Part shown: one piece after another, positions 27,137 through 36,677 of the stretch | How the letters are laid out: every line of letters begins with the position of its first letter | How positions within the stretch are numbered: the stretch's first letter is position 1 | NCBI RefSeq assembly: GCF_030295995.1 | Contig: NZ_AP027365.1 | Coordinates: 3,504,066 to 3,568,065, forward strand | Length of the DNA stretch: 64,000 nucleotides | Source: Thalassotalea hakodatensis | GTDB lineage: Bacteria > Pseudomonadota > Gammaproteobacteria > Enterobacterales > Alteromonadaceae | Direction of reading: 5' to 3' | Translations under genes and position numbers: made by a program | Notes under the pieces: generated by a model | Seen by the model: only the letters and a program-made list of their open reading frames with translations | Told to the model about the DNA's origin: nothing | The model's database searches: none

Positions 27137-27748
27137 TTAATTATTTATTGTTATTGCAACCGCACTGTTTGCGGGTTGATATGTAAAGTAGTTCGCAACG
27201 CTATTGATGTTAGTAACATCGTAATCGCCATTAGTGTCTTTCGCAATGGTTTCTTTCAAGTAATAAAAACACGTACTTGCAGCACCTGTACCGGTTTTTG
27301 CTACATAATATTGCATACTAGTGTCGCTATTTAAGGTACCAGGAACATCCGTTACTTTAGGTGGTTGCTGTAAAATACTGTTCCAAACGTCAACACAATT
27401 TGCAGCATCAAAACCACCACCTAGACTTGCACCATCATTGCTCACAGCCGTAGAACCCACCACATAACCAGGGCGAATACCGGCAGCTTCTGTGGTTAAT
27501 AGCACTTCTGTTCCGTCATAACTCACGACATTACGGCCACCAGTATCTTGTTCTCGACCTAACGCTTCCCATTGCGCTCTCGCCAGCGATATACCCGTTG
27601 CAAAGCCGCCGGCCATACCTTCAATATTGGCTTCTTTAGCACGATCGGTTAAATCTAAAAACTTAGGTATTGCTGTTACCGCAAGAAAACCCAAAATTAC
27701 AACAACGATAACCAGTTCAATCAATGTGAAACCTGATTGCTTTTTCAT
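27137..27748 (-). CDS. mshB: MSHA pilin-like protein MshB
   Basis: 203 residues from the ATG at 27748, giving the short prepilin leader MKKQSGFTLIELVIVVVILG. The post-helix block AIPKFLDLTDRAKEANIEGM is MshB-like, and the globular domain is larger than that of MshA, with a CYYLKE element. It precedes mshA as in Vibrio and Shewanella loci. Probably a minor pilin involved in pilus initiation; which of the MshA/MshB-like genes is the main subunit cannot be proven from sequence alone. Confidence 0.88.
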   Translation of the reverse strand: MKKQSGFTLIELVIVVVILGFLAVTAIPKFLDLTDRAKEANIEGMAGGFATGISLARAQWEALGREQDTGGRNVVSYDGTEVLLTTEAAGIRPGYVVGSTAVSNDGASLGGGFDAANCVDVWNSILQQPPKVTDVPGTLNSDTSMQYYVAKTGTGAASTCFYYLKETIAKDTNGDYDVTNINSVANYFTYQPANSAVAITINN

Positions 27749-27849
27749 ATGACACAACCTCAATTAAGATCTTAAAATTATTCTAACAACGTTTTAACTA
27801 ATAAGTCACTGGTTTATATTTACTAATGATTATTAACATTGACGCCTTT

Positions 27850-28335
27850 TTATTTTATTACCATTACCTGACTCACTGTACCTGTTTGCAGGGCATAGTC
27901 AAAGTATTCTCCGCTAGCAAGTTGATACCGACAACTTCTTTGTAAGGTCGGCTTTTCTCTAAACCTTTCAATAGCAGCGACAGGTTGGTTCATAAAAGTT
28001 AACGGTGATTGCATAACAACTTGCCAAATCTTGCCACAATTATTGTTAACCTGCTGAAAGTCAACCCAGCCTTTCCCATTTACAGAAATCGTCATATCTT
28101 CTTTCTTAATAGTAACAACACTTGGTTGATTTTCCATAAACCATTGCGCTCTTATCGACATTACTCTAGTGGAAAACGTTGATGCTGCGGTTTCAAAGCT
28201 AACTTTAGTAAAGCGTTGTTCTTGCTTAAAGAAATAATAAATAAATACTGACATTAAGCAAGCCACTAACGTAATAATAATAATATTTTCACTGAGTGAT
28301 TTTTCTCGGCTATTTGCCTGCTCTTGCTGTGTCAT
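27850..28335 (-). CDS. mshF: MSHA biogenesis protein MshF
   Basis: 161 residues with one transmembrane helix near the N-terminus (IIIITLVACLMSVFIYYFF, about 19-37) and a short periplasmic domain with two Cys. It lies two bases after mshG and 86 bases before mshB, the position of MshF in other MSHA loci. The molecular role is not established. Confidence 0.8.
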   Translation of the reverse strand: MTQQEQANSREKSLSENIIIITLVACLMSVFIYYFFKQEQRFTKVSFETAASTFSTRVMSIRAQWFMENQPSVVTIKKEDMTISVNGKGWVDFQQVNNNCGKIWQVVMQSPLTFMNQPVAAIERFREKPTLQRSCRYQLASGEYFDYALQTGTVSQVMVIK

Positions 28336-28337
28336 TT

Positions 28338-29570
28338 TTACCCCTTAAACGCAGACATCATATCCCACATTGGTGTAAATATACCTAAAGCTAAAATGAG
28401 TACCATGGCCGCAACAACCGCTATCAAAATAGGTTCGATTTTAGCGGTTAACGTACTTAATTCGTAATCAACTTCACGTTCATAATATTCCGCTACCTCT
28501 TGCAATAGCTCATCAACTCGGCCAGTTTCTTCACCAACAGCGACCATCTGTAATACTAACGGGGTAAACAACTCACTCGCTATTGCTGAACGCAGTAAAC
28601 TTTCTCCACTCTCGATTGCGGTACGCATTGCAACTATTTTCTTACCCATATAGCTGTTATCAACAGCTTCTGATACTAAGGATAGACCTGTAGTCATCGG
28701 CACACCAGCTTTTAGTACAATGGCAAAACTATGTGAAAAGCGTGCAAGTATCGAACGTTCAATAATAGAGCCAACAATTGGCAAGCGAGTTTTGATACGA
28801 TCCCAGCGATATTGGCCATCAGTGGTTTTTAAATAACTTCGCGTGCCAAAAAAGCCAAGCACACACACAATGAGCATATGCGGCCAATATGTTAAGAAAA
28901 AAGCTGAACTATTAATTAACGCTTTAGTTGCCCAAGGTAACTCGGCACCTAACTTAGAAAACATATCAGCAAAGGTTGGAATAACAAAAATATTTAAAAT
29001 AACAATGGCAATAACAATCGCAATGATCACAAAAGACGGATAACGTAAGGCCGTTTTAATGCGTTTTCTCGTCTCTTGTTCACGTTCAAAATAACTGGCT
29101 AATTTCGCAAAGGCTTGTTCAAGTTGTCCGGTATTTTCACCTACGTGAACCAAAGAAATAAACAGTGGCGTAAAAATTCTCGGGTGATGGTTTAACGCAG
29201 AAGAAAGCGCATACCCCCCTTCTAACTGTGATGCTATCTCGACTAACGCTTTTTTTAACTGTTTGTTCGTGCTGGAATCTGCCATGCCATTGATAGCACG
29301 TAAAATGGGAACCCCTGAACGAACTAAGGCATACATCTGGCGACAAAACACGATCAAATCATCTAACGATACAGGTGAAGAACCAAATATTTGCGCCAAA
29401 TCCAACTGATTATTGGCATCACCTGATTTGTTTTTACTTGGCTCAATGGCGATTGGAATTATTTGCTGGCGATTTAGCTGCTCGGCTACAGCCGTAGCAT
29501 TAGCGGCTTCAATTGACCCCTTTACCTGGGTGCCGCTGCTATTTCTACCAATATAATCAAATGCCGCCAT
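28338..29570 (-). CDS. mshG: MSHA platform protein MshG (GspF/PilC family)
   Basis: 410 residues: two GspF domains (about 70-195 and 275-397), each with the conserved block (LVHVGENTGQLEQAF, MVAVGEETGRVDELL), and three transmembrane helices. This is the inner-membrane platform that couples the MshE ATPase to pilin assembly. It follows mshE by six bases. Confidence 0.93.
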   Translation of the reverse strand: MAAFDYIGRNSSGTQVKGSIEAANATAVAEQLNRQQIIPIAIEPSKNKSGDANNQLDLAQIFGSSPVSLDDLIVFCRQMYALVRSGVPILRAINGMADSSTNKQLKKALVEIASQLEGGYALSSALNHHPRIFTPLFISLVHVGENTGQLEQAFAKLASYFEREQETRKRIKTALRYPSFVIIAIVIAIVILNIFVIPTFADMFSKLGAELPWATKALINSSAFFLTYWPHMLIVCVLGFFGTRSYLKTTDGQYRWDRIKTRLPIVGSIIERSILARFSHSFAIVLKAGVPMTTGLSLVSEAVDNSYMGKKIVAMRTAIESGESLLRSAIASELFTPLVLQMVAVGEETGRVDELLQEVAEYYEREVDYELSTLTAKIEPILIAVVAAMVLILALGIFTPMWDMMSAFKG

Positions 29571-29576
29571 ATCTTG

Positions 29577-31292
29577 TTACTCGCTCACATCAACCATTTC
29601 AACAAGGCGTAACACTTCTTCAACGGTCGTTATTCCTTGGGCGGCATAATCAAAAGCAGCCATCGCTAAAGGAATAAACCTAGGGTGTGCTTTTGCTTGC
29701 TCAGTAAACATTTCAGCATCATCTCTTTTTAATGCCGCCATCATCGGTTCATTCATTTCTAACAATTCAAATACACCAATTCTGCCTTTATAGCCTGTAT
29801 ATTGACACGATTGGCAACCTGTCCCTTGTTTATAACTTGCTTGTGTGGCTTTCTGTCCTGCTAAGTGGGATAACCACATTTTTTCTTGGCTGGTTGGTTC
29901 ATGCTCACTTGCACAACTTTCACATACGCGTCGTACCAACCGCTGGGCAATAATCGCACGTAAAGAGCTACCCACTAAAAAACCTGCTGCGCCCATATCT
30001 ATCAATCTTAATGCGCTAGTTATAGCATCATTAGTATGTAAAGTTGATAGTACCAAGTGACCTGTTAATGCGCCTCGTAAACCAATTTCAACGGTTTCAT
30101 GATCACGCATCTCACCCACCATGATAATATCAGGATCTTGGCGTAATGCCGTACGCAACACCCCTGAAAAGCTTAAATTTATTTTACTGTTAACTTGTAC
30201 CTGATTAATACGTGGTAAACGATATTCTACGGGATCTTCAACCGTGATTATTTTTTTAGATGACTGGTTTAGTTCACTTAACGCACCATATAATGTAGTT
30301 GTTTTACCGCTACCTGTGGGGCCAGTAACCAACACCATGCCGTGCGGACGGGTTATTTGATGTCGTACCCGTGCAACTAGCTCAGCAGGCATACCCGTTT
30401 CATCAAGCGACAGTAAACCTGCTGATTGATCTAACAAACGCATAACCACTGACTCGCCATGTTGCACCGGCATTGTCGACATACGCACATCAATACTGTG
30501 CCCTTTAATTTTTAAATTGAAACGGCCATCTTGCGGTAAACGTTTTTCTGAAATATCTAACCCTGCCATGAGTTTCAACCGTAATACCATGGCTGAGGCT
30601 ATTTTATTTTCTTTTAATACATTTTCTTGCAACACACCATCAATACGTTGGCGAATACGTAAAAGGTTTTCATCCGGCTCTATATGGATATCTGATGCAC
30701 GCATTTGCACGGCATCTTCAAATACTGATTGTAATAACTTCCCTACGGTTGCGTCACCGCCCTCATCGACAAACGAAGTCGTTAAATCAAATTCAGAAGA
30801 TTGATCGTATTCTTCTTCTAATTGGCTAGCGAAAGATTCTATATCTGCTGTACGGCGATATAAGCCATCAAAAGCTTGATAGAGTTGAGATTCCATCACT
30901 ACCGCAAGTTTTATTCGGCGTGGCGAAAGCATATCTTCAAGTTGATCTAAACCACCTAAATCAGCTGGATCACTCATGCCTACAAGTACTGCATCACCTT
31001 GATCTTCAATGATGAGTGCTCTTAAACGTCGGGCATGTACTTCTGGTAATAATTTTGCGACTTCAGTCGGAATTCTACGCTGACTAATATCTAAAAATGG
31101 CACATCAAGTTGTTGTGCAAGAAACTCTAATAGCTGTCGTTCTCCTAAATAACCTAATTCAATTAAGGTATCACCAAGTTTTCTACCCGTTGATTTTTGA
31201 CTATTTAGTGCTTGCATTAATTGTTCATTAGTAATGATATGCTCATGAACAAGCAAATCACCAAGTCGCATTTTTAATTTAGGGGCAGCCAT
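29577..31292 (-). CDS. mshE: MSHA assembly ATPase MshE with c-di-GMP-binding MshEN domain
   Basis: 571 residues. Tandem MshEN motifs occupy the N-terminus: RLGDLLVHEHIITNEQLMQAL (about 7-26) and KLGDTLIELGYLGERQLLEFL (about 36-56), the 24-residue pattern known to bind c-di-GMP in Vibrio cholerae MshE. The GspE ATPase core has Walker A GPTGSGKTTTLYG (about 325), the Asp box, Walker B-like DPDIIMVGEMRD and a four-Cys zinc element (CESC ... CQSC). It powers MSHA pilus extension in response to c-di-GMP. Confidence 0.95.
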   Translation of the reverse strand: MAAPKLKMRLGDLLVHEHIITNEQLMQALNSQKSTGRKLGDTLIELGYLGERQLLEFLAQQLDVPFLDISQRRIPTEVAKLLPEVHARRLRALIIEDQGDAVLVGMSDPADLGGLDQLEDMLSPRRIKLAVVMESQLYQAFDGLYRRTADIESFASQLEEEYDQSSEFDLTTSFVDEGGDATVGKLLQSVFEDAVQMRASDIHIEPDENLLRIRQRIDGVLQENVLKENKIASAMVLRLKLMAGLDISEKRLPQDGRFNLKIKGHSIDVRMSTMPVQHGESVVMRLLDQSAGLLSLDETGMPAELVARVRHQITRPHGMVLVTGPTGSGKTTTLYGALSELNQSSKKIITVEDPVEYRLPRINQVQVNSKINLSFSGVLRTALRQDPDIIMVGEMRDHETVEIGLRGALTGHLVLSTLHTNDAITSALRLIDMGAAGFLVGSSLRAIIAQRLVRRVCESCASEHEPTSQEKMWLSHLAGQKATQASYKQGTGCQSCQYTGYKGRIGVFELLEMNEPMMAALKRDDAEMFTEQAKAHPRFIPLAMAAFDYAAQGITTVEEVLRLVEMVDVSE

Positions 31293-31296
31293 AGTG

Positions 31297-32448
31297 TTAT
31301 TCTCCTATCTCTGTCAGTCGTTGACGAATAAACTGACGAGTACTTTCAGATATATCATTCGTTTGTTGAGTTTGACGGTACGCACTTTTCGCTAAGTTAA
31401 ATTCGCCTTGGCTATCTAATGCAACGGCATATCCTAGCCACCATTTTCCTTGAGCAGGCTGTAGTTGAGTAAGGCGTAAATACGCTGCTGCGGATTTTTT
31501 ATGATCGCCCACTTGCTGAGTTAACGATGCCAAAAGCGATTGAAATTCAACATTATCGACTTTGGCAAGCGGCAGCAAACTTGCAATAGCATTTGAAAGC
31601 ATGCCTTGCTTAATATAAATACGTGCTTGCATTATCCTAAAATCAGGGTTTTGCGGTGCGAGTGAAATCCCTTGAAACAACACATTTAAAGCCGCACGAT
31701 AATCTTGTCGGCCAAACCAGAGTGCAGCAAGCTGTTTTCTGCTTGAATGATGTGTTGGTTGTATTAATAAAATTTCTTCTAGAAGTTGTTCCGCTTGTTT
31801 GATCTCACTTCGTTCTATGGCTTGTTGAGCTGCATTTGTTTTTTGATCAACGAGTTCTTTCGGCGTTAACTGTTTACGTGCAATTGAAAGTGTTGGTTTA
31901 CTGTCAGTTTTTGAGCTCACGTGTTGTTGAGCCGTATCATTCTCTTGTTGCTTAACTGTATTGTTAGTTGTTGTAGGTTGCTGCCTGTGTACCTGTTCAT
32001 TGCTATTGTTCGATGGCACATTTTTCTGTATTGATAAAGCAATTTGTTGGTTTTCGTTTTGTTGTTCGGTAACCTGCGAACTTATATTTTCATCAACTCG
32101 ATTTACAGACTGTTTAACTACCGTATTTTGGCGTTCAGTATCAATCGAACGTTGAAGGGAAGACTCCTTAATGCTGGCCGCCGGTGACTTTACTTGATGT
32201 TCAAGCTGTTCACTTGCAATGTTAGCCGTTGAAGTTATATTTTGCTGAGCTTTTAATTGTTGATTTTCTTGGTATTGCCACCAAATAATTAAGGTAAAAA
32301 CATTAATTAAAACCAAACTAAGCAGTATAAGTAACCATGTTTTTTTTGGCTGACGTTGAGTAGCAAATATGTGCTGCCTTTCGTTATTTATTGATTCATC
32401 ACCTTGGCGCTGATCTAAATCTTTTAGCATTTGGTTAATTACACTCAC
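31297..32448 (-). CDS. mshN: MSHA biogenesis protein MshN (TPR protein)
   Basis: 383 residues starting at GTG 32448 (SVINQMLKDLDQRQG), with GGAG 8 bases upstream and a GTGA overlap with the mshM stop codon; the longer in-frame start at 32472 is less likely. One transmembrane helix (about 38-55), a Gln/Asn/Thr-rich disordered linker (about 60-190) and C-terminal TPR repeats (about 205-380). It is thought to act as a periplasmic scaffold of the pilus machine. Confidence 0.88.
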   Translation of the reverse strand: MSVINQMLKDLDQRQGDESINNERQHIFATQRQPKKTWLLILLSLVLINVFTLIIWWQYQENQQLKAQQNITSTANIASEQLEHQVKSPAASIKESSLQRSIDTERQNTVVKQSVNRVDENISSQVTEQQNENQQIALSIQKNVPSNNSNEQVHRQQPTTTNNTVKQQENDTAQQHVSSKTDSKPTLSIARKQLTPKELVDQKTNAAQQAIERSEIKQAEQLLEEILLIQPTHHSSRKQLAALWFGRQDYRAALNVLFQGISLAPQNPDFRIMQARIYIKQGMLSNAIASLLPLAKVDNVEFQSLLASLTQQVGDHKKSAAAYLRLTQLQPAQGKWWLGYAVALDSQGEFNLAKSAYRQTQQTNDISESTRQFIRQRLTEIGE

Positions 32449-33347
32449 AGTATTTCTCCAAGGAAGTACCACCCTATCAATAACATACTCAATAGCACAC
32501 CGCTAGCAAACCAGCCATTAACCCTTACTGCTTTTTCAACTGTTGCTTCTGTATCTTTTACGGCAAGTTTAAGATGTGTTTTAGTCAATTGGTAGGTTCC
32601 TTGTCCATAGCTTAACATCAGCATTTTATGGCATAAGATATTGACTAGCCTCGGAATGCCTTCTGTAACTTTTGCGATCTGTTGACATAAATTTTTATCA
32701 AACAACTGCGCACCTTTATAGCCAGCAATATGCATACGATGATCAATATACTGTGCAACTTCTTCACCAGTCATAGCTCGTAAACCATATGAAAAAGTGA
32801 TGCGTTGCTTTAATTGTCTAAACCTTGTTTCATTTAATCGCTGATCAAGTTCAGGTTGCGCAAATAACACCACTTGCAGTAATTTTCGTGTTTCTGTTTC
32901 TAAGTTGGTAAAAAGCCTTAATGCTTCTAAGCTTTCAGCCGGCAACGCCTGTGCTTCATCCAAAATTAGTACCACTGAATGACCTTGACTGTGTAATGTG
33001 AGAAGTCGTTCCTGAATACGTTGCGTTAACAGTTGCACCGACATTCTTTGAGCTTGTTTAACACCTAACTCTACCGCGACTGCTCGTCGAAGCTCATCTG
33101 GTTGTAAGTAAGGGTTAGGTATATAAGCTGTTACAAAATGCTCTGGTATTTCATTCAATAACTTACGACATAGCAGTGTTTTTCCTGTACCAACCTCACC
33201 AATAACCTTGATGAAACCTTCACCTGTCTTTAACGCTGTCAGCAATACTTCAAAGGCTTCATAGTGCGGTGCAATCCCCAAATAAAAGTTGGTATTTGGG
33301 GTTAGGGTAAACGGTAATTCACGCAAACCAAAATGATAAAGATACAT
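32445..33347 (-). CDS. mshM: MSHA biogenesis ATPase MshM (ExeA-like AAA)
   Basis: 300 residues: AAA domain with Walker A GEVGTGKTLLCR (about 41-52), Walker B VVLILDEAQALP (about 117-128), sensor-like region, and a C-terminal transmembrane helix (about 280-296). It resembles ExeA/GspA, which helps secretin assembly through peptidoglycan. MshM and MshN overlap by four bases. Confidence 0.9.
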   Translation of the reverse strand: MYLYHFGLRELPFTLTPNTNFYLGIAPHYEAFEVLLTALKTGEGFIKVIGEVGTGKTLLCRKLLNEIPEHFVTAYIPNPYLQPDELRRAVAVELGVKQAQRMSVQLLTQRIQERLLTLHSQGHSVVLILDEAQALPAESLEALRLFTNLETETRKLLQVVLFAQPELDQRLNETRFRQLKQRITFSYGLRAMTGEEVAQYIDHRMHIAGYKGAQLFDKNLCQQIAKVTEGIPRLVNILCHKMLMLSYGQGTYQLTKTHLKLAVKDTEATVEKAVRVNGWFASGVLLSMLLIGWYFLGEIL

Positions 33348-33364
33348 ATAAATGCCTAAGGCGC

Positions 33365-35062
33365 TTATTGCGTGTCTTCTTCAGGAAACCATTGTTTCAA
33401 TAATTGTCGAGCATCTTCTAATTGGCTTTTCCAAGTATCTTGACCAGTCACTATCGGTTTCAACATCAGTACCAGCTCTTTCTTCTGAGTACTTTGACTT
33501 TTGCTTTTAAACAGTTCACCCATCAATGGAATATCACCTAGTAACGGCGTTTTAGACTCCATATCAATTTTAGTAGTTTCTATAAGACCACCAATAACGA
33601 TAATTTCACCTGATTTTGCCCTAACGACAGTATCTGATTCTCTAACGCTACTTTGCGCCAGAGGTAACACATAATCTTGACCATCTAAGCGTATGGTTTT
33701 TGTTTTCTCTTGTACTGTTGTCACCGAAGGGTGAACATGAAGAATAACTTCGCCATTAGCATCTATTTGCGGTGTAACGTCTAGCGCTATTCCTGAGAAA
33801 AAGGGCGTTAATTCTATTTCTGGCGTGGTGGTGGTAGCAGTACCGGTTGTAGTCGTTGATGAAACTTCAGTGACAAAAAACTCATCATCACCAACTTTTA
33901 TCACCGCCTTTTGGTTATTCGTTGCCGTAATACGAGGGCTAGAAAGCACTTGTACATTCCCTTGTGTCGATAGCAATCGTAATACCCCTGAAAAATCAGT
34001 GTTCTTAAAGAAGCTAATGCCAGTAACACCACCGATAGTGTTTGAAATAGCATTACCTTCGATATTTCCAGTAGTACTAAAACCAATTGCGGTTTCGTTA
34101 AAACCACGATGTAAGCTACCAAGGATACTTTCCCATTCTATCCCTTGTTGGTAATCATCATTTAAGGTGACTTCCAATATTTTTGCTTCAATAATCACTT
34201 GTCGGCGCAATAATTCTTGCGTACCGGTTAAAAAGCGCTTAATTGCTTTGATATCTTTCGGGTATGCTCGCACTGTCACTAAACCTGACTGGGGAGATAC
34301 CACCACTGAGCTTTCTGAGTTGTCACTTGCACCAATTAAATTTTCTAAATTTTCTTCAAGTTCTTTCCAAAAATCTGATTTATTCTCAGTGTATACGTTG
34401 GTACCATTAACATTCATTTGTGCCGATTGATTATTTTGACCACCGTTACCATTTTGATTTTGTCGGTTATTGTTGTTCGAGTTATTGTTGCCATTATTTT
34501 GACCACCGTTATTACTATCAGCATTACCAACACCACCTGAATTAACACTCATGGTAGAAAAACCACCGCGAGTAATGAACAAATAATCTAATGGTATTGT
34601 TTCAGTACGGATACCTGCCGGGTAAATCTGAATAACTTGGCCTGTTTGGTGAATTTCATAACCATATAATTGCTCTACAACATCGAGCGCTTCATTCAGT
34701 GTGACATCTTTTAAATTTAAGGTAATTGCTCCTGTCACGCCTGGATGCACAGCAACACTATAACTAGAATCTTCTACCAACGCGGCAAAAAATGCTTGCG
34801 CATCAACACCACTCGCACCAATATCTAATCGCTTCTCAGATAATAAGCCTTGCCTTGCTTGATTCATACTCTGTTGCATTAAGTCTTGCTGCACCGCCGA
34901 TGGAAGACTCGCAAGGGGTTTAGGTGCTTTAGTATTCTCTGCAGAAGCAATTGCTTTATCTAATTCGTCGGTAATATGTTTGGGTTGTGGTGGAACAGAT
35001 TGACAACTCGCTAAGAAGATTGTCATTGCACCTAGTAACATACTTTTTGAAGGCTGATTCAT
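33365..35062 (-). CDS. mshL: MSHA outer-membrane secretin MshL
   Basis: 565 residues. Lipoprotein signal with Cys20 (TIFLASCQSVPP), N-domain (about 70-160, secretin/STN type), an Asn/Gln/Gly-rich linker (about 185-215), then the secretin core (about 270-555, VVVSPQSGLVTVRA, VQVLSSPRITATNNQKAVI, EIIVIGGLIET). It forms the outer-membrane channel for the pilus. Neighbours mshK (2 bases upstream) and mshM are the usual partners. Confidence 0.94.
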   Translation of the reverse strand: MNQPSKSMLLGAMTIFLASCQSVPPQPKHITDELDKAIASAENTKAPKPLASLPSAVQQDLMQQSMNQARQGLLSEKRLDIGASGVDAQAFFAALVEDSSYSVAVHPGVTGAITLNLKDVTLNEALDVVEQLYGYEIHQTGQVIQIYPAGIRTETIPLDYLFITRGGFSTMSVNSGGVGNADSNNGGQNNGNNNSNNNNRQNQNGNGGQNNQSAQMNVNGTNVYTENKSDFWKELEENLENLIGASDNSESSVVVSPQSGLVTVRAYPKDIKAIKRFLTGTQELLRRQVIIEAKILEVTLNDDYQQGIEWESILGSLHRGFNETAIGFSTTGNIEGNAISNTIGGVTGISFFKNTDFSGVLRLLSTQGNVQVLSSPRITATNNQKAVIKVGDDEFFVTEVSSTTTTGTATTTTPEIELTPFFSGIALDVTPQIDANGEVILHVHPSVTTVQEKTKTIRLDGQDYVLPLAQSSVRESDTVVRAKSGEIIVIGGLIETTKIDMESKTPLLGDIPLMGELFKSKSQSTQKKELVLMLKPIVTGQDTWKSQLEDARQLLKQWFPEEDTQ

Positions 35063-35064
35063 AG

Positions 35065-35391
35065 TTAATTATCTTTTTTCTTTGAATTGTCGACAACGGA
35101 CGAGAACAATGACAGCTTTATATTTTTCTCATCAGACGAAAGTAATACGTAACGCGGTGTAACCTTAGTCAATCGGTATTGATTTAGCTTATCACCTTGT
35201 TTTAACAAGGTACCATTAATAACAACGTTAAATTGTTTACCTGATTGCACAATGCTTTGAAGCACAAGTTCAGCGTTAGCTTGCTGTTGTTCACTGGCAA
35301 CTTCTTGCTTTAATAGTGGTTTTGTTGGGTCAGTAGATTGCCCAAGGCTAACAAAAGAAACGAGCACTAAACTTAACAATACTTTATACAC
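35065..35391 (-). CDS. mshK: MSHA biogenesis protein MshK (PilP-like)
   Basis: 108 residues with a signal peptide (MYKVLLSLVLVSFVSLGQS), then DPTKPL and a small beta domain (LVLQSIVQSGKQFNVVINGTLLKQGDKL) of the PilP/GspC homology type. It overlaps mshJ by 8 bases and is followed closely by mshL, consistent with a periplasmic linker between the alignment complex and the secretin. Confidence 0.85.
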   Translation of the reverse strand: MYKVLLSLVLVSFVSLGQSTDPTKPLLKQEVASEQQQANAELVLQSIVQSGKQFNVVINGTLLKQGDKLNQYRLTKVTPRYVLLSSDEKNIKLSLFSSVVDNSKKKDN

Positions 35392-36067
35392 CTAAAAACT
35401 CCTTATTCGTGCTTAAGCTATACATCGTTATTGTTAATTCACCCTTAGGGTACGCCATTAACTGATAATCAAATGTTTGCCAGAAGAACTTCCATTTCAG
35501 TTTTTCTAAAGCTGCTATATAGTCTTTTAGTGCGAAATAATCTCCGGATAATGTTAATTTAACACCATGTTTATACAATGATAATGATTGTACTGGTAAA
35601 GGTTGTTCAGCAACGTTTTTCTTTTCAGTTTCAGGAGTTAACTCCATAGGCTCTGCGGCAAAAACATCGAACGATGTTAACGAAACAGCTTTTTTTGATG
35701 ACAATAGATCAATAAGTGCATGCCGCATTTGAATGGGGTTAATAAGATCTGACGCTAATAAACTAAGCTGTTGATCAACTTCACTCATTTGTAATTGATA
35801 TTGGCTCAGCTGTTTGCGGATCGCATCATTAGGATCTGTCTTTAATGCCTCAGCAAGCACATCAACCGTCATTTGTGTTGATTGAATATCAGCTACATTT
35901 TGTTGATGCTGTTTAGTAAGCTTTTCAATTTGTAGTAAATTATCGTCAATGAACATACTAAATATAATGAAGATAATCGCAATCAAGCCAGTTAGGATGA
36001 TCAAGTATTGTTCTCGGGGTGTGATCTGCAAGAACTTATCAGCATATATTTGCCAACGTTGCTTCAT
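35384..36067 (-). CDS. mshJ: MSHA biogenesis protein MshJ (PilO-like)
   Basis: 227 residues: cytoplasmic N-terminus, one transmembrane helix (about 20-41), coiled coil (about 50-110) and a ferredoxin-like C-terminal domain, as in PilO/GspM. It lies one base after the PilN-like gene. It forms the inner-membrane alignment subcomplex with the MshI proteins. Confidence 0.87.
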   Translation of the reverse strand: MKQRWQIYADKFLQITPREQYLIILTGLIAIIFIIFSMFIDDNLLQIEKLTKQHQQNVADIQSTQMTVDVLAEALKTDPNDAIRKQLSQYQLQMSEVDQQLSLLASDLINPIQMRHALIDLLSSKKAVSLTSFDVFAAEPMELTPETEKKNVAEQPLPVQSLSLYKHGVKLTLSGDYFALKDYIAALEKLKWKFFWQTFDYQLMAYPKGELTITMYSLSTNKEFLGV

Positions 36068-36068
36068 C

Positions 36069-36677
36069 TTATTGCTCCTTGCCTGTCTGTTGACGAGAAC
36101 TTATGACAAACTCCGTTAGCTTTTGATCATTTTCTTGTAAGGTGAAATGACTAAAAACATGTCCAGAAAGAAACGTTGATTGCTCAAACGCAGCTAACCA
36201 CAAAGGTACACTTTCTGGCGTATTTGCTACCCCGGAAAAGCGAATATAATCCCCTGAAATTGTCACCTGCTTTAAGCTAATATCACGATGATGATATTGC
36301 GATAACTCAGTCATTGCCGCAGAAAATCCAGCAGCATGTGTGGAAGAGGTATCCGTCAACTGCTGATGCAATAATTGTTTATTTTTAAACAGTAATTTAA
36401 CGGTTGCTAATTGTTCTACCAGGGCTGTATCAGCTTTGTTTGATGCTACTTGACTTTCGAGCGTCATTTGCTGAGTAACTAAAGCTTCTTTTGCTAATGT
36501 TGATTTCGCTACTTGCTTTTTACTGTCATTAAGCTGATAGTGCGACCACGTTAGCCACAAAAGCATGGCAATAAATACAAACACCCATAAGGATACGACA
36601 CGCGCTAACGTCAACGTAGGCTGTTTAGCAATAAGTTCAGGTTGTAATAAATTTATCGAATACTTAGCCATCGACAA
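36069..36677 (-). CDS. PilN-like MSHA biogenesis protein (second MshI subunit)
   Basis: 202 residues beginning SINLLQPEL, the PilN-type N-terminus, one transmembrane helix (about 24-45), a coiled coil and a C-terminal PilN domain. In Vibrio and Shewanella annotation it is called MshI or MshI2. It overlaps the PilM-like mshI gene by 14 bases. Confidence 0.85.
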   Translation of the reverse strand: MSMAKYSINLLQPELIAKQPTLTLARVVSLWVFVFIAMLLWLTWSHYQLNDSKKQVAKSTLAKEALVTQQMTLESQVASNKADTALVEQLATVKLLFKNKQLLHQQLTDTSSTHAAGFSAAMTELSQYHHRDISLKQVTISGDYIRFSGVANTPESVPLWLAAFEQSTFLSGHVFSHFTLQENDQKLTEFVISSRQQTGKEQ

